DNA of 64,000 bases from JBBDIX01 sp050486225 (GTDB taxonomy: Bacteria > Actinomycetota > Nitriliruptoria > Nitriliruptorales > Nitriliruptoraceae), in assembly GCA_050486225.1 (NCBI GenBank), contig JBJHCV010000003.1, positions 1-64,000 of the forward strand, given 5' to 3'. Under the pieces are notes generated by a model. The model did not search any database. It saw only the letters and a program-made list of their open reading frames with translations, and had not been told where the DNA came from. Position 1 is the stretch's first letter; the number at the start of each line of letters is the position of its first letter. Both the position numbers and the translations under genes were made by a program. This document shows positions 21,820 through 30,751 of this stretch, one piece after another.

Positions 21820-23013
21820 ATGGGGGTGGACATGATCGCGCTCGATGAACTCCTGCACGGAGGGACGAGGCCGCCGGGGCGATGGACCACACTCGCCCAG
21901 TGGCGGGACGTCGGTGACGTGCTCGTCGGGGTGTTCGATCAGCAGGACCCGGGGCACTCGCTGAGCCTGCTGCCCTACGGACTCGAGCGACTGGGCGGTC
22001 GCGACCTGCAGATCGCGGTGCCGGCCGAGGTCGTTGACGCGACGCGCCACCGCGCCGCCTTCCTCACCGCGGACGTCCGTGTCCTCGAGTTGGCTGATGA
22101 CGAACTGCTCCCACACCCGTCGTCATCACCCGCTCGAGCGCTCGAGTGGTACGGCGAACTCGGACCCGTGACCGCCGTCGCGGACGTGGACGACCTCGAT
22201 GGGCCCACGTGGCTGGTCGACCTCATCGACTGGCTGGAGTCGCGACGGGTCGAACGGATCCGGCGACGCAGCTACTGGTCGTGGCACTACCGCGGCCGCC
22301 AGATCCTCCGACTCTCGACGTCGCGCGGGTCGTGTCGGCTGGTCGCTGGCGTCGCCTACTCGAGGCCTCGCGGGGATCAACCCCTGCCGGTCCGCGTCGA
22401 GGCGCATGCCGACACGGGTCCGACCGATGAGGAGCTCGCATACGTCAGGCGAGCCATCGACGAGGGGATCGAACGGCGGCGCGTGGGCATCGACCGTGGC
22501 CACCGTGAACATCTGCTGCAGGCGGCGCTGGCCGTCGATCCGTCGATCATCGGCATGACGGAGCTGATCCGTGAGTTCCCGGCGTGGCGACCGTCGCTGG
22601 GGGATGGGGCGGGCCGTGGGTTCGTCGACTTCCTCGGTGTCGACGTGGACGGCGGCCTGCACGTGATCGAGACCAAGATCGGCCCCGACGCGATGCTGGG
22701 CCTGCAGGGTCTGGACTACTGGGCGTGGGCGACCGCCCACAAGGACGAGCTGAGCCAGAGTCTGGGGCTCGAACCGTCGGACAAGCCGGTGGAACTCCAC
22801 GTCGTCGTCGCCACCTCGCCCAAGGCCCTGCTCCACGCCGCGGCCGCGGAGACGTTGCGCCGGTTGGACCCGCAGATCCCCTGGAGATGCCACGTGATCA
22901 CGGACTGGAACACGGTGGATCGGCCACGGCAGCTGCTGCGGCCTCGCGCGGCCAGTGGGATCCGGCCGCGGACCGTTCCTCACGAGGACATGGTGGCTGG
23001 GCCGACACGGTGA
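21820..23013 (+). CDS. PD-(D/E)XK nuclease, first gene of cassette copy 1
   Basis: A 397-residue protein. The C-terminal ~140 residues carry the nuclease core: GRGFVDFLGVD with the metal-binding D near residue 270, then LHVIETKIGPDA (E284-x-K), and the LQGLDYWAWA helix expected after the ExK strand. The N-terminal ~230 residues are an unassigned domain rich in W and R (RRRSYWSWHYRGRQ). It probably cuts DNA. The ATG at 21820 is used; in-frame starts at 21826 and 21832 are possible. Its stop overlaps the beta-CASP gene by GTGA, and the same gene order recurs at 38288-40634. Confidence 0.75.
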   Translation: MGVDMIALDELLHGGTRPPGRWTTLAQWRDVGDVLVGVFDQQDPGHSLSLLPYGLERLGGRDLQIAVPAEVVDATRHRAAFLTADVRVLELADDELLPHPSSSPARALEWYGELGPVTAVADVDDLDGPTWLVDLIDWLESRRVERIRRRSYWSWHYRGRQILRLSTSRGSCRLVAGVAYSRPRGDQPLPVRVEAHADTGPTDEELAYVRRAIDEGIERRRVGIDRGHREHLLQAALAVDPSIIGMTELIREFPAWRPSLGDGAGRGFVDFLGVDVDGGLHVIETKIGPDAMLGLQGLDYWAWATAHKDELSQSLGLEPSDKPVELHVVVATSPKALLHAAAAETLRRLDPQIPWRCHVITDWNTVDRPRQLLRPRAASGIRPRTVPHEDMVAGPTR

Positions 23014-24284
23014 CCGAGACCTCGGACCCCCCTATGAGGGTGCGCATCCACCGCGGGGCACACGAGATCGGCGGCAGCTGTGTGGAGGTTGAACACGACG
23101 GCAAGCGGATCGTGCTCGACCTCGGCAGGCCCCTGACCGCCGGGTGGGACGACGACGTCGCGATGCCCGACGTCGCCGGGCTCGACGCTCCGGATGCCGA
23201 CCTGCTCGGTGTCGTCATCAGCCACGGCCACGCCGACCACTGGGGTCTGGTGGATCAGGTTGCCCACACCCTGCCGATCCACATGGGCGCGGCGACCGAG
23301 CGGATCCTTGCTGCTGCGGCGTTCTGGACCCGAGGGCTCGACGTCCCGATCGCCGGGCACCTCGAGCATCGCCGTCCGTTCGAACTCGGCCCGTTCACCA
23401 TCACCCCGTACCTCAACGACCACTCCGCCTACGACGCCTACTCGCTGCTGGTGGAGGCCGGAGGTCGCCGCCTGTTCTACACCGGCGACATCCGGGGTCA
23501 CGGGCGCAAGGCCGGCCTGTTCGAGCAGCTGCTGGCCGACCCGCCTCGCGACGTCGACGTCCTGCTGATGGAGGGAACCAACGTCCAGCCAGCCGTCAGG
23601 GAGCCTGCCGCCGCAACGGAGTCCGCGGTCGAGGACGCACTCGCCGAGCAGTTCCGGTCGACCGACGGCATGGCGCTCGTCGTCAGCGCCGCACAGAACA
23701 TCGATCGGCTGGTCACGATCTACCGAGCCTGTCTACGTGTCGGCCGCGACCTCGTCATCGACCCGTACACCGCGGACGTCGCCCGTGCGACCGGCAACCC
23801 CAACATTCCCCGTCCCGGTCCCGACTGGCCGAGGATCCACACCTACATGCCTCGCTGGCAGTCGATCCGGATCCGCCAGACCGAACAGTTCGACCGTCTG
23901 GGCGACATCAACCCCTACCGACTGTTCCCCGAGGACCTCGCGGCTGATCCGGCCCGCCATGTCCTGTTGTTCCACCGCAGCGAAGGCCCGCGGCTGGCAA
24001 CCGCCGGTGCACTGGTGGGTGCGACCTGCACCTGGTCGCTGTGGCGCGGCTACCTGGAACAGCCGTCCGGCGTGCGGTTCTGGGAGTTCCTCGAGGAGCA
24101 CGGCATCCCGTTGGCCCACCGCCACACCTCGGGCCACGCGACCCCGGCGGACCTGCGGCGGCTCGCCGCGGTCCTCAGACCCGGACGGGTCGTGCCGATC
24201 CACACCGAAGGGCCTGAGCACTACGGCGAACTGCTCGACGGCGTCCCAGACCTGCAACCGGACGGCCGATGGTGGGAGGTGTGA
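23010..24284 (+). CDS. RNase J-like beta-CASP metallo-beta-lactamase nuclease, copy 1
   Basis: A metallo-beta-lactamase fold with a beta-CASP domain, probably a zinc-dependent ribonuclease. The lactamase core starts at RIHRGAHEIGGSCVEVE; the metal-ligand motif is SHGHADHWG, and further motifs are YLNDHSAYDA and FYTGDIRGHG. The beta-CASP motifs are present in order: A (LLMEGTN), B (HTSGHA) and C (VVPIHTE), as in RNase J/CPSF73. The length is 424 residues from the GTG at 23010, which overlaps the nuclease stop. The ATG at 23034 would give 416 residues and matches the start of the paralogue exactly. It is followed 55 bases later by the small partner gene. Confidence 0.87.
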   Translation: MTETSDPPMRVRIHRGAHEIGGSCVEVEHDGKRIVLDLGRPLTAGWDDDVAMPDVAGLDAPDADLLGVVISHGHADHWGLVDQVAHTLPIHMGAATERILAAAAFWTRGLDVPIAGHLEHRRPFELGPFTITPYLNDHSAYDAYSLLVEAGGRRLFYTGDIRGHGRKAGLFEQLLADPPRDVDVLLMEGTNVQPAVREPAAATESAVEDALAEQFRSTDGMALVVSAAQNIDRLVTIYRACLRVGRDLVIDPYTADVARATGNPNIPRPGPDWPRIHTYMPRWQSIRIRQTEQFDRLGDINPYRLFPEDLAADPARHVLLFHRSEGPRLATAGALVGATCTWSLWRGYLEQPSGVRFWEFLEEHGIPLAHRHTSGHATPADLRRLAAVLRPGRVVPIHTEGPEHYGELLDGVPDLQPDGRWWEV

Positions 24285-24339
24285 CCGTGGCCCACTGCGC
24301 TGCGATCCCGCGGTGTGGGGGCCGCCGGTCGGGGCCGTC

Positions 24340-24576
24340 ATGCTGACCGTGGTGATCAGCGAGGCCATCGGAGGCGACCCGCACAACCGATGGGAGATCG
24401 GGACCGTCGACGTGCACGGTGGCGACATCGAGGGGCGCGAGGACCTGGTGCGCATCGTGCGCAGCCTCGGACGCACGGTGGCCGGCGAAGGATTGGAGAC
24501 GGCACTCCGGGATGGGCTTCCGTGGTGGAACGGCTACGTGGTGATCGACGTCCTGAAGTCTGCGGACAGAGAGTGA
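24340..24576 (+). CDS. Small conserved partner protein of the beta-CASP nuclease, copy 1
   Basis: A 78-residue protein of unknown function, predicted to be a small alpha/beta fold: an N-terminal strand (MLTVVISEAIG), a central REDLVRIVRSLGR helix and a C-terminal WNGYVVIDVL strand. It is recognised as real because a homologue (40634 onward) sits in the same place behind the second beta-CASP gene; the shared features are the hydrophobic start, EDL, the LR..LP step and NGYV. No catalytic residues are evident, so an inhibitor, specificity factor or structural subunit is possible. The ATG at 24340 aligns with the paralogue's start. Confidence 0.65.
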   Translation: MLTVVISEAIGGDPHNRWEIGTVDVHGGDIEGREDLVRIVRSLGRTVAGEGLETALRDGLPWWNGYVVIDVLKSADRE

Positions 24577-24618
24577 CCGTTGTCGGATCGAGCGCATCCA
24601 CGCCGTCCGTCGTCCACG

Positions 24619-25395
24619 TCAGCGGACGGGCGACTCGACTCCTGCAATGGCTGCAGACAGGAGTTCGGCGGCCTTGACCGTCACCGATCGAAAGTGTTCG
24701 CGGTCGGCCTCGTCGAGGCGATAGTTCGGCCCTGCTGTCGAGAGGCCCAGGACCTCACCGCCCCACGAGTAGACCGGTGCGGCGACGCCCCAGATGCCCG
24801 GGTCCACCTCCCCGAGGCTCTCCGCGTAGCCGCGCTGGCGAATCTGCTTCAGGTCCGTGGCCAGGTCGACCTGTCGCCGGTCTGCCGCAGGGTCGTCCCG
24901 GATGCACTGCTCCTGCACCTCCGTCGGGGCATGTGCGAGGAGCAGCTTGGAAACCGCGCCGGTCGACAGGGGCGTGACCTGACCGATGTCGAAGGACAGC
25001 GCGACGGGGTGGCGGCTCTGCCGCCGGTCGATGCAGACGGAATGGATCTGTGATCGGCGGACCAGGATGACGGATTCGCCCGTCTGCTCCGCCAGGTCGT
25101 CGATTATCGGGCGCGCGATGTCGGTGATGCCGTACTGCGAGCGAGCCACCCTGCCCAGCGAGATGGCCTTCACCCCGAGGATGAACTGACCGTCACCCCC
25201 CGACTCGATGAGGCCGAAGCCACGCAGGACGGACAGGTACCGGTAGACCGAGCTCTCGGGGAGGTCGGTGATGCTCGCGACTTCGCGGGCTGTCAGTGCG
25301 GGTCGCTCCGGCGTGAACGCGAGGAGTACCGCAATGACCTTGTGGGCGCTTGTCCACCTCGAGGGCTTGGGTTGATTGCCTGTATCCGCTGCCAT
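24619..25395 (-). CDS. IclR-family transcriptional regulator
   Basis: A 258-residue IclR regulator. The winged helix-turn-helix at ~15-75 (LTAREVASITDLPESSVYRY) is followed by the IclR effector domain (ISLGRVARSQYG, LSTGAVSKLLLAH, RQRGYAESLGEVDPGIWGVAAPV). The ATG at 25395 is chosen because the 17 codons before it look non-coding. It diverges from the monooxygenase gene across a 254-base region holding a promoter and a palindrome, so it very probably controls that catabolic/TRAP cluster and itself. The ligand is unknown, likely the imported aromatic or acid substrate. Confidence 0.93.
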   Translation of the reverse strand: MAADTGNQPKPSRWTSAHKVIAVLLAFTPERPALTAREVASITDLPESSVYRYLSVLRGFGLIESGGDGQFILGVKAISLGRVARSQYGITDIARPIIDDLAEQTGESVILVRRSQIHSVCIDRRQSRHPVALSFDIGQVTPLSTGAVSKLLLAHAPTEVQEQCIRDDPAADRRQVDLATDLKQIRQRGYAESLGEVDPGIWGVAAPVYSWGGEVLGLSTAGPNYRLDEADREHFRSVTVKAAELLSAAIAGVESPVR

Positions 25396-25533
25396 GTATG
25401 CATGCTCACGGTCTGGTGCGATCGGTGTCGCCCTGCGACGGCGCACGATATCGGGCGTCGTGCCGACCCCGTCGGATAGGCGATCGGTACCGAGGTCCGG
25501 TAGGGCCGAAGGTCAGTTTTCTCGGGCAAGTGC

Positions 25534-25563
25534 TTGACACCTTTCCGACTACGGCCGTAGGGT
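25534..25563 (+). promoter_or_regulatory. Sigma70-type promoter of the monooxygenase/TRAP cluster
   Basis: A TTGACA -35 box at 25534-25539 and TAGGGT -10 box (TAnnnT) at 25558-25563, with an 18-base spacer, in a locally AT-rich stretch. The expected transcript start is near 25570, just before the palindrome at 25583-25601 and 80 bases before the monooxygenase ATG. Confidence 0.6.
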
Positions 25564-25582
25564 CCTCCATATATGAGAAACG

Positions 25583-25601
25583 ATTATCGACATCTGATAA
25601 T
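25583..25601. promoter_or_regulatory. Palindromic operator, probable IclR site
   Basis: ATTATC (25583-25588), 7 bases, GATAAT (25596-25601): a perfect inverted repeat. It is unusually AT-rich for this genome and sits just downstream of the predicted transcription start, where a bound regulator would block transcription. It lies between the divergent IclR and monooxygenase genes. Confidence 0.5.
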
Positions 25602-25649
25602 ACAGGTGTCGACGAAGTTCGCTGAACCGGGCTGATGGAGGAGCGGAAC

Positions 25650-26771
25650 ATGGCATCTGGCAAGCCGACGTCGCGCCACGCGGAGATTGCTGGAGCGGGC
25701 TTTGCCGGACTCGTGACCGCTGCCGCGCTGGCCCAACGAGGCTGGTCGGTGCGTGTCCACGAACGCTCGGAGGTCCTGCGCGAGTTCGGGGCAGGAATCA
25801 TGTTGTGGGACAACGCCCTTCGGGTCCTCGAGGCGGTTGGCGCGTACGCGGAGGTCAAGGACGTCTCCCACGCGCCCCTGCGATACGACACGCGGATGAA
25901 CGGGGAACTGGTCTCGAGCGAGTCGTTCGGTGATGTCCGGCTTCGTTGCCCCACGCGTCCTGACCTCTACAACGCGCTGCTCGGAGCGGCGCAGCGCGCA
26001 GGCGCCGAGGTCGTGGCGGGTTCCGAGGTGGTGGGAGCCGATGCTGACGGTGTCCTGCACCTCGAGTCTGGTGAGGCGCTGGAGGCGGACCTCGTCGTGG
26101 GTGCAGATGGCGTCACCTCGCGCGTGCGCGAGAGTCTCGACTTCGAGCAGGAACGCACCAAGTACCAGGACGGGATCATTCGCCTGATCGTTCCGCGCCA
26201 CAAGGACCGGCTGGGTGGTGGCGACGAGTGGGACCACATCATCGACTTCTGGAACCTGGATCCCCGGGTCATGCGAGTCCTGTACGTGCCGTGCACGGAC
26301 GAACACCTCTACCTGGGCCTCATGGCGCCCCATCAGGATCCCCGGGGATCACGAGTCCCGCTGGACCTGGAGTGGTGGCTGGAGATCTTCCCGAACCTCG
26401 AGCCGGTCATCACAGAGGCCGCCCAGATCGAGTCGGCACGCTACGACGTCTACGAGACCACGCACGTCAGGCAGTGGCATCGCGGGCGCGTCGCGATCAT
26501 CGGGGACGCCGCGCACGCAATGACTCCCTCGCTGGCTCAGGGCGCGGGCTGCGCGATGATGAACGGTTTGTCCCTGGCGCACTTCGTCAGTCAGGGGGAC
26601 AGGGTCGAAGACGCCCTTCCTGTGTGGGAATCCGCGGAACGGCCGCTGACCGACCGAGTACAGGCTCAGTCCGCGGAGTTCACGCGCACCCGCACGATGT
26701 CCCAGGGTGGCCGTTTCGACGACGAGGTGCTGCACGCCATGCGGCATGTCCCGACGGGAAGCACCAACTGA
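25650..26771 (+). CDS. FAD-dependent monooxygenase
   Basis: A 373-residue class A flavoprotein hydroxylase (salicylate/6-hydroxynicotinate 3-monooxygenase type) that would hydroxylate an aromatic substrate with NAD(P)H and O2. The FAD-binding GAGFAGLVTAAALAQRG lies near the start, the DG motif is DLVVGADGVTSRVR (~150), and the GD motif is AIIGDAAHAMTPSLAQGAG (~285). The ATG at 25650 is preferred over 25635 because GGAGGAG lies 7 bases before it. It is the first gene of the IclR-controlled cluster; the substrate is not known. Confidence 0.9.
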   Translation: MASGKPTSRHAEIAGAGFAGLVTAAALAQRGWSVRVHERSEVLREFGAGIMLWDNALRVLEAVGAYAEVKDVSHAPLRYDTRMNGELVSSESFGDVRLRCPTRPDLYNALLGAAQRAGAEVVAGSEVVGADADGVLHLESGEALEADLVVGADGVTSRVRESLDFEQERTKYQDGIIRLIVPRHKDRLGGGDEWDHIIDFWNLDPRVMRVLYVPCTDEHLYLGLMAPHQDPRGSRVPLDLEWWLEIFPNLEPVITEAAQIESARYDVYETTHVRQWHRGRVAIIGDAAHAMTPSLAQGAGCAMMNGLSLAHFVSQGDRVEDALPVWESAERPLTDRVQAQSAEFTRTRTMSQGGRFDDEVLHAMRHVPTGSTN

Positions 26772-26811
26772 CCAGACGAAGTCCCGTCTCGCGACGACGA
26801 CAGGATCACCG

Positions 26812-27375
26812 GTGAACGTTCGCAAGTGGGTGGAGATGCTCGAAGAGGTCCACACGGAAGGTGGCCGCGGCGATGGCCCACCGCTGCGCAAGGCAGCCGT
26901 GGGCGTGGTCATCCGCAATCCGTACGCCTCCCGCTGGTCCGATGACCTGAGTGAACTCGTCGAGCCGTCGACAGCGTTGGCTGAAGAACTCGTCGCACGC
27001 GCCAAGTCGCTGCTCGGGGAACCTGCAGAGAGTTGTGGCAAGGCAGCCATCATCGGCACTGCGGGTGAACAGGAGCACGGGGTCGCCTGCCTGACCACAC
27101 CGTTCGGTGATGCGATGCGAGATGGCATCGGCGGATCCACGTGGGTCACCTCGACGACGAAGGTGGCGCAGGCGGGCGCAGTCATCGACGTGCCTCTCGC
27201 GTACAAGAACGCGCTCTTCGTACGGGCCTTCTACGACACCGTGACCTTCAGCGTCCCGGACTCACCTCGGCCGGACGAGATCGTCGTCATCGCGGCACTG
27301 GCGAACAGGGGGCGCCTGAACGAACGCGTGGGAGGCCTGAAGAAGGAAGACGTCGTCGGAGACGGTCTCCGCTAG
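26812..27375 (+). CDS. Amino acid synthesis family protein (PF06684-like)
   Basis: A 187-residue protein that matches the amino-acid-synthesis (DUF1185) family by pattern: KAAVGVVIRNPYASRWSDDL, GKAAIIGTAGEQEHGVA, STTKVAQAGAVIDVPLAYK, and a C-terminal RPDEIVVIAALANRGRLNERVG. The biochemical role of the family is not settled, and its name is historic; members often occur with amidases or hydrolases in heterocycle-degrading clusters. The GTG at 26812 is chosen, with AGGA upstream. It lies 40 bases after the monooxygenase, so it is part of the same transcript. Confidence 0.82.
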   Translation: MNVRKWVEMLEEVHTEGGRGDGPPLRKAAVGVVIRNPYASRWSDDLSELVEPSTALAEELVARAKSLLGEPAESCGKAAIIGTAGEQEHGVACLTTPFGDAMRDGIGGSTWVTSTTKVAQAGAVIDVPLAYKNALFVRAFYDTVTFSVPDSPRPDEIVVIAALANRGRLNERVGGLKKEDVVGDGLR

Positions 27376-27415
27376 ACGACGTCGTGGGATGCCGACCAAG
27401 AGAATGGGAGAGAGC

Positions 27416-28630
27416 ATGAGGCACACGAGAGCAGGGAACGCCCGTTCCGGGCGCGATCCAGTGTCGCGTTCCTGGAAGACGATGGTCCTCGCCCTGGTGA
27501 TCGGGTTGCTCGTAGCAGCCTGCGGCACCGACGACGAGGCCACTGATGCACCGGAGCCGGCCGAACCGGCTGAGCAGACGGAAGTCCCCGCTGAGCAACC
27601 GGAGGCGGAGCCCGCCGAGACGTTCACCATCACGTTCTCGAGCCACGTGTCGCCCGAGACCGCGGAGATGAAGATCGCGGACTGGTACATGCGGCGCGTG
27701 GAAGAACTGACGGATGGCCAGGTGGAGTTCGACGAGCACTACCTGGGAGCGCTGGTTGGAGGGCCCGACGTGTTCGCCGCCATCCAGGACGGTCGCACCG
27801 AAGCCGGGTTCCACGTCAGCTTCTACCAGCCAGCCGAGCTGCCGATCACGCAGATCGCCGGCATCCCCTTCGTGACCGAGGACGCGGAGGCCTACGTACG
27901 TGCGCTTGGCGAGATGTTCGCCACGAACGACGCGTTCCAGGAGGAGTTCCTCTCCAACGGACTGAGGCCCTTGACCTTCATCCACCTGAGCAGTGCCACG
28001 ATCGGGCTCAAGGACCCGGTGGATTCGTACGAAGGTCTCAGCGGGCGGAGAATCCGCTCCGCAGGTCTGCTTGCCCCGGTACTCGACGCTGCGGGCGCCG
28101 AGCCTGTCGCGATGGCGCTCGGTGAGGTGTACGAGGCCCTGCAGCGCGGAATCCTCGATGGGTGGTCGTCGTTGGCGCTGACGCCGGCCATGACATCCGG
28201 ACTGCACGAGCAGGCACCGTATGTCCACCAGCCCGGCACCGGCATGTACCTGGCACCGTCGTTCATGATCAACGAGACCTACTACCAGTCGCTCCCGGAG
28301 AGCATCCGTGCCGCCTTCGAACAGGCCGCGCAGGAGGTCCCCGAGGTGGGTGGACAGATCACCATGGACACCGACGCGCTTCGCTGCGATGAGTTGTACG
28401 CCGCAGGCGGCGAGGTCGTCGTGTGGGACCAGGCAGAGGTCGACCGTTGGGCCGACGTGGTGGGTGACTCCGCTGCGGAACTCTGGTTCGGCAACGTGGA
28501 GAGCGCAGGCGGCCTCACGGACAGTGAGGCTCGCGCGTTCCTCGACGACCTGCGTGCGCTGATCTCACAGTACGAAGGTACGTCCTCCTACGAGGACGGC
28601 CTGCGAGCGTGTGCTGCAGCGAACAACTGA
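27416..28630 (+). CDS. dctP: TRAP transporter substrate-binding lipoprotein DctP
   Basis: A 404-residue extracytoplasmic solute receptor of a TRAP uptake system. A signal peptide ends in a lipobox (LLVAAC), followed by a low-complexity acidic/Glu-Pro linker. The DctP fold shows FSSHVSPETAEMKIADWYM, ITQIAGIPFV, GLSGRRIRSAG (the conserved arginine region that contacts carboxylates) and GILDGWSSLALTP. It binds an organic acid and hands it to the QM permease. The ATG at 27416 is chosen because GGGAGAGAG precedes it; 27389 is an alternative. It is linked to the Q and M genes downstream. Confidence 0.92.
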   Translation: MRHTRAGNARSGRDPVSRSWKTMVLALVIGLLVAACGTDDEATDAPEPAEPAEQTEVPAEQPEAEPAETFTITFSSHVSPETAEMKIADWYMRRVEELTDGQVEFDEHYLGALVGGPDVFAAIQDGRTEAGFHVSFYQPAELPITQIAGIPFVTEDAEAYVRALGEMFATNDAFQEEFLSNGLRPLTFIHLSSATIGLKDPVDSYEGLSGRRIRSAGLLAPVLDAAGAEPVAMALGEVYEALQRGILDGWSSLALTPAMTSGLHEQAPYVHQPGTGMYLAPSFMINETYYQSLPESIRAAFEQAAQEVPEVGGQITMDTDALRCDELYAAGGEVVVWDQAEVDRWADVVGDSAAELWFGNVESAGGLTDSEARAFLDDLRALISQYEGTSSYEDGLRACAAANN

Positions 28631-28797
28631 CGCGGGACATGAATGCCTCGTGATCTGACACAGGCTGGTGGTGGGCCCGACGGTTCGTGCGTGTCGGTCC
28701 CACCACCAGCCGTCGACAGGCCCGGTCGCCGCTGGCAGCATGCCTGCAGTCCGCGTCGCCAGTACACACGCTGGGAACCGCATCGGGAGCGACATCC

Positions 28798-29322
28798 ATG
28801 GCGACGCCACGTACTCCGAGACAGCCGAGACACCAGGGCAAGGCGGTGTCACTGACCGCTGGCCTGATCCTGCTCGGCCTCCTGCTGGTGAACACAGCGG
28901 ATGTCGTCATGCGGACGGCCGGCCTCGGCACCGTTCGAGGCATCATCGAGTGGACCGAGATCATCATCCCCGCGGTGGTGTTCGCGTCACTGGCTCCCGC
29001 GTTCCTCGCTCGGATGCACGTGTCGGTCGACCTGGTGACCCATCGCTTGTCTCCACGCTGGGCGGCGACCACCGAGGCGTTCGGGTTGATGGTCAGTGCA
29101 CTGGTGCTGGGGCTCTGGACGATCGCTGCGGCGCGTGTCGCCTGGGCGTCCTTCCAGCGTCGCGAGTTCCGCTTCGGGCTGGTGGAGGTGCCCGTATGGC
29201 CGGTGCGCATCGTCGTGCCGATCGGCATCGGACTGTTCGTCGTGGTCGTGGTCCTCAGGATCGTCCGCCTCGTCCGCCTCGCGCTGCGACCTGAGGTCAG
29301 CCGCGCCGAGATCGACGCCTGA
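28798..29322 (+). CDS. dctQ: TRAP transporter small membrane subunit DctQ
   Basis: A 174-residue membrane protein with four hydrophobic segments (about 17-38, 50-70, 92-114 and 130-155) and the DctQ signature in IEWTEIIIPAVVFASLAPAF. It pairs with DctM to form the permease. The ATG at 28798 has GGGAG 9 bases upstream. A 167-base gap separates it from the receptor gene, and only 10 bases separate it from dctM. Confidence 0.85.
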   Translation: MATPRTPRQPRHQGKAVSLTAGLILLGLLLVNTADVVMRTAGLGTVRGIIEWTEIIIPAVVFASLAPAFLARMHVSVDLVTHRLSPRWAATTEAFGLMVSALVLGLWTIAAARVAWASFQRREFRFGLVEVPVWPVRIVVPIGIGLFVVVVVLRIVRLVRLALRPEVSRAEIDA

Positions 29323-29332
29323 GCGGGGAGAC

Positions 29333-30751
29333 ATGTCCATGGGAGTCGGCGCGATCACAGCCATCGTGTTCCTCATCCTCTTCGTGATGTTGATCGTTCG
29401 TGCACCCGTTGCGCTTGCGCTGGTCGTGTCGGGCGCGTACGGCGTGTACCTGTTGCGGGGATTCGAACCAGCGATGGGGACGTTGGCGAACGTCCCGTTT
29501 GCCTCCACGGCTCGTTACACCCTGCTCGTGATCCCGATGTTCGTGCTGATGGGTGCGTTCGCACGTCATGCCGGGATCGCCGAAGAGTCGTTCGCGTGGA
29601 TCAGCCATCACACGCGACGCCTGCCCGGGGGCATCGCGCTCGCGGCACTGGCGTCGTGTGCCGCGTTCGCCGCGATCAGCGGCTCGAGCGTCGCGACCGT
29701 GGCGACGGTCGGGCGAGTCTCCCTGCAGGAGATGCGCAGGTACGGCTACGACATGCGGTTCGCTGCTGGCGTGATCGCGGCATCCGGGACACTCGGTGTC
29801 CTCATCCCGCCCAGCATCATCCTGGTCCTCTACGGAATCATCACCGGCGAGAACATCGGGCGCCTGTTGATCGCGGGGTTCGTTCCCGGCCTGTTGTCCG
29901 CCATGGGATACGGCGCTGCGATCCTGATCCGGGCACGCCGCGACCCTGCCCTTGTCGGCCACTCGAAGGTCGAGTCTGCGTCAGCGGCGGCCGTCGCGGC
30001 CGCTGACGGTGGGGGAGAAGCACAGGACGAACTGGCCAACGTTCGCACGGCGTGGGCCAGGGGTGACGAGGGCGACGACGATTCGAACGACGGCCGTGCC
30101 GGTGCAACGGCCCTGGTGCGGATCGCCGTGCTCGCGATCGCCGTCATCGGCGGCCTCTACGCAGGCGTGTTCACGGCAACCGAAGCCTCTGTGATCGGTG
30201 CGGCACTCGCCGGTGTGATGATGCTGGTCAGGTTCATCGGAAGGCCGGGCCTGCGCGACGCAACCATGGATGCGTTCCGCGAGGCGACGAACACGACCGC
30301 GATGATCATGGCACTGCTCATCGGTGCGTCGGTGTTCACCGCTTTCCTGGCGACGGCGCGTGTGCCTGCGATGTTCACCGACTGGGTGCTCGGCCTCGAT
30401 GTGTCGCCGACGGTCGTCGTCGTGCTGGTGCTGTTGGCGTTCGTACCGCTCGGCATGTTCCTTGAAGGCATCTCGCTCCTGATCATCGCCGTACCGCTGG
30501 CGTACCCGATCGTGACGGCCCTGGGATTCGACGGCCTGTGGTTCGGAATCCTCGTCGTCAAGATGATCGAGGTCGGCCTGATCACGCCGCCGGTCGGGTT
30601 GAACGCCTATGTGGTCGCAGGTGTCTCGGACGACCTGAGGGTGGTGGACGTGTTCCGTGGCATCGGCTGGTTCATTCCCGTCGACATCGTCACCATCGTG
30701 GTCCTGTTCGCGTTTCCTGCCCTGATCCTCTGGCTCCCGGGACTCATGTGA
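29333..30751 (+). CDS. dctM: TRAP transporter large permease subunit DctM
   Basis: A 472-residue permease with 11-12 hydrophobic segments. Family hallmarks include SCAAFAAISGSSVATVATVG, IAASGTLGVLIPPSIILVLYG, LIGASVFTAFLATARVP and MIEVGLITPPVGLNAYVV. An extra charged loop (about 205-250, rich in D/E/A) interrupts the middle, which is longer than usual. The ATG at 29333 is used; 29339 would give better spacing to GGGGAG. The stop overlaps the next gene by TGATG. Confidence 0.93.
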   Translation: MSMGVGAITAIVFLILFVMLIVRAPVALALVVSGAYGVYLLRGFEPAMGTLANVPFASTARYTLLVIPMFVLMGAFARHAGIAEESFAWISHHTRRLPGGIALAALASCAAFAAISGSSVATVATVGRVSLQEMRRYGYDMRFAAGVIAASGTLGVLIPPSIILVLYGIITGENIGRLLIAGFVPGLLSAMGYGAAILIRARRDPALVGHSKVESASAAAVAAADGGGEAQDELANVRTAWARGDEGDDDSNDGRAGATALVRIAVLAIAVIGGLYAGVFTATEASVIGAALAGVMMLVRFIGRPGLRDATMDAFREATNTTAMIMALLIGASVFTAFLATARVPAMFTDWVLGLDVSPTVVVVLVLLAFVPLGMFLEGISLLIIAVPLAYPIVTALGFDGLWFGILVVKMIEVGLITPPVGLNAYVVAGVSDDLRVVDVFRGIGWFIPVDIVTIVVLFAFPALILWLPGLM

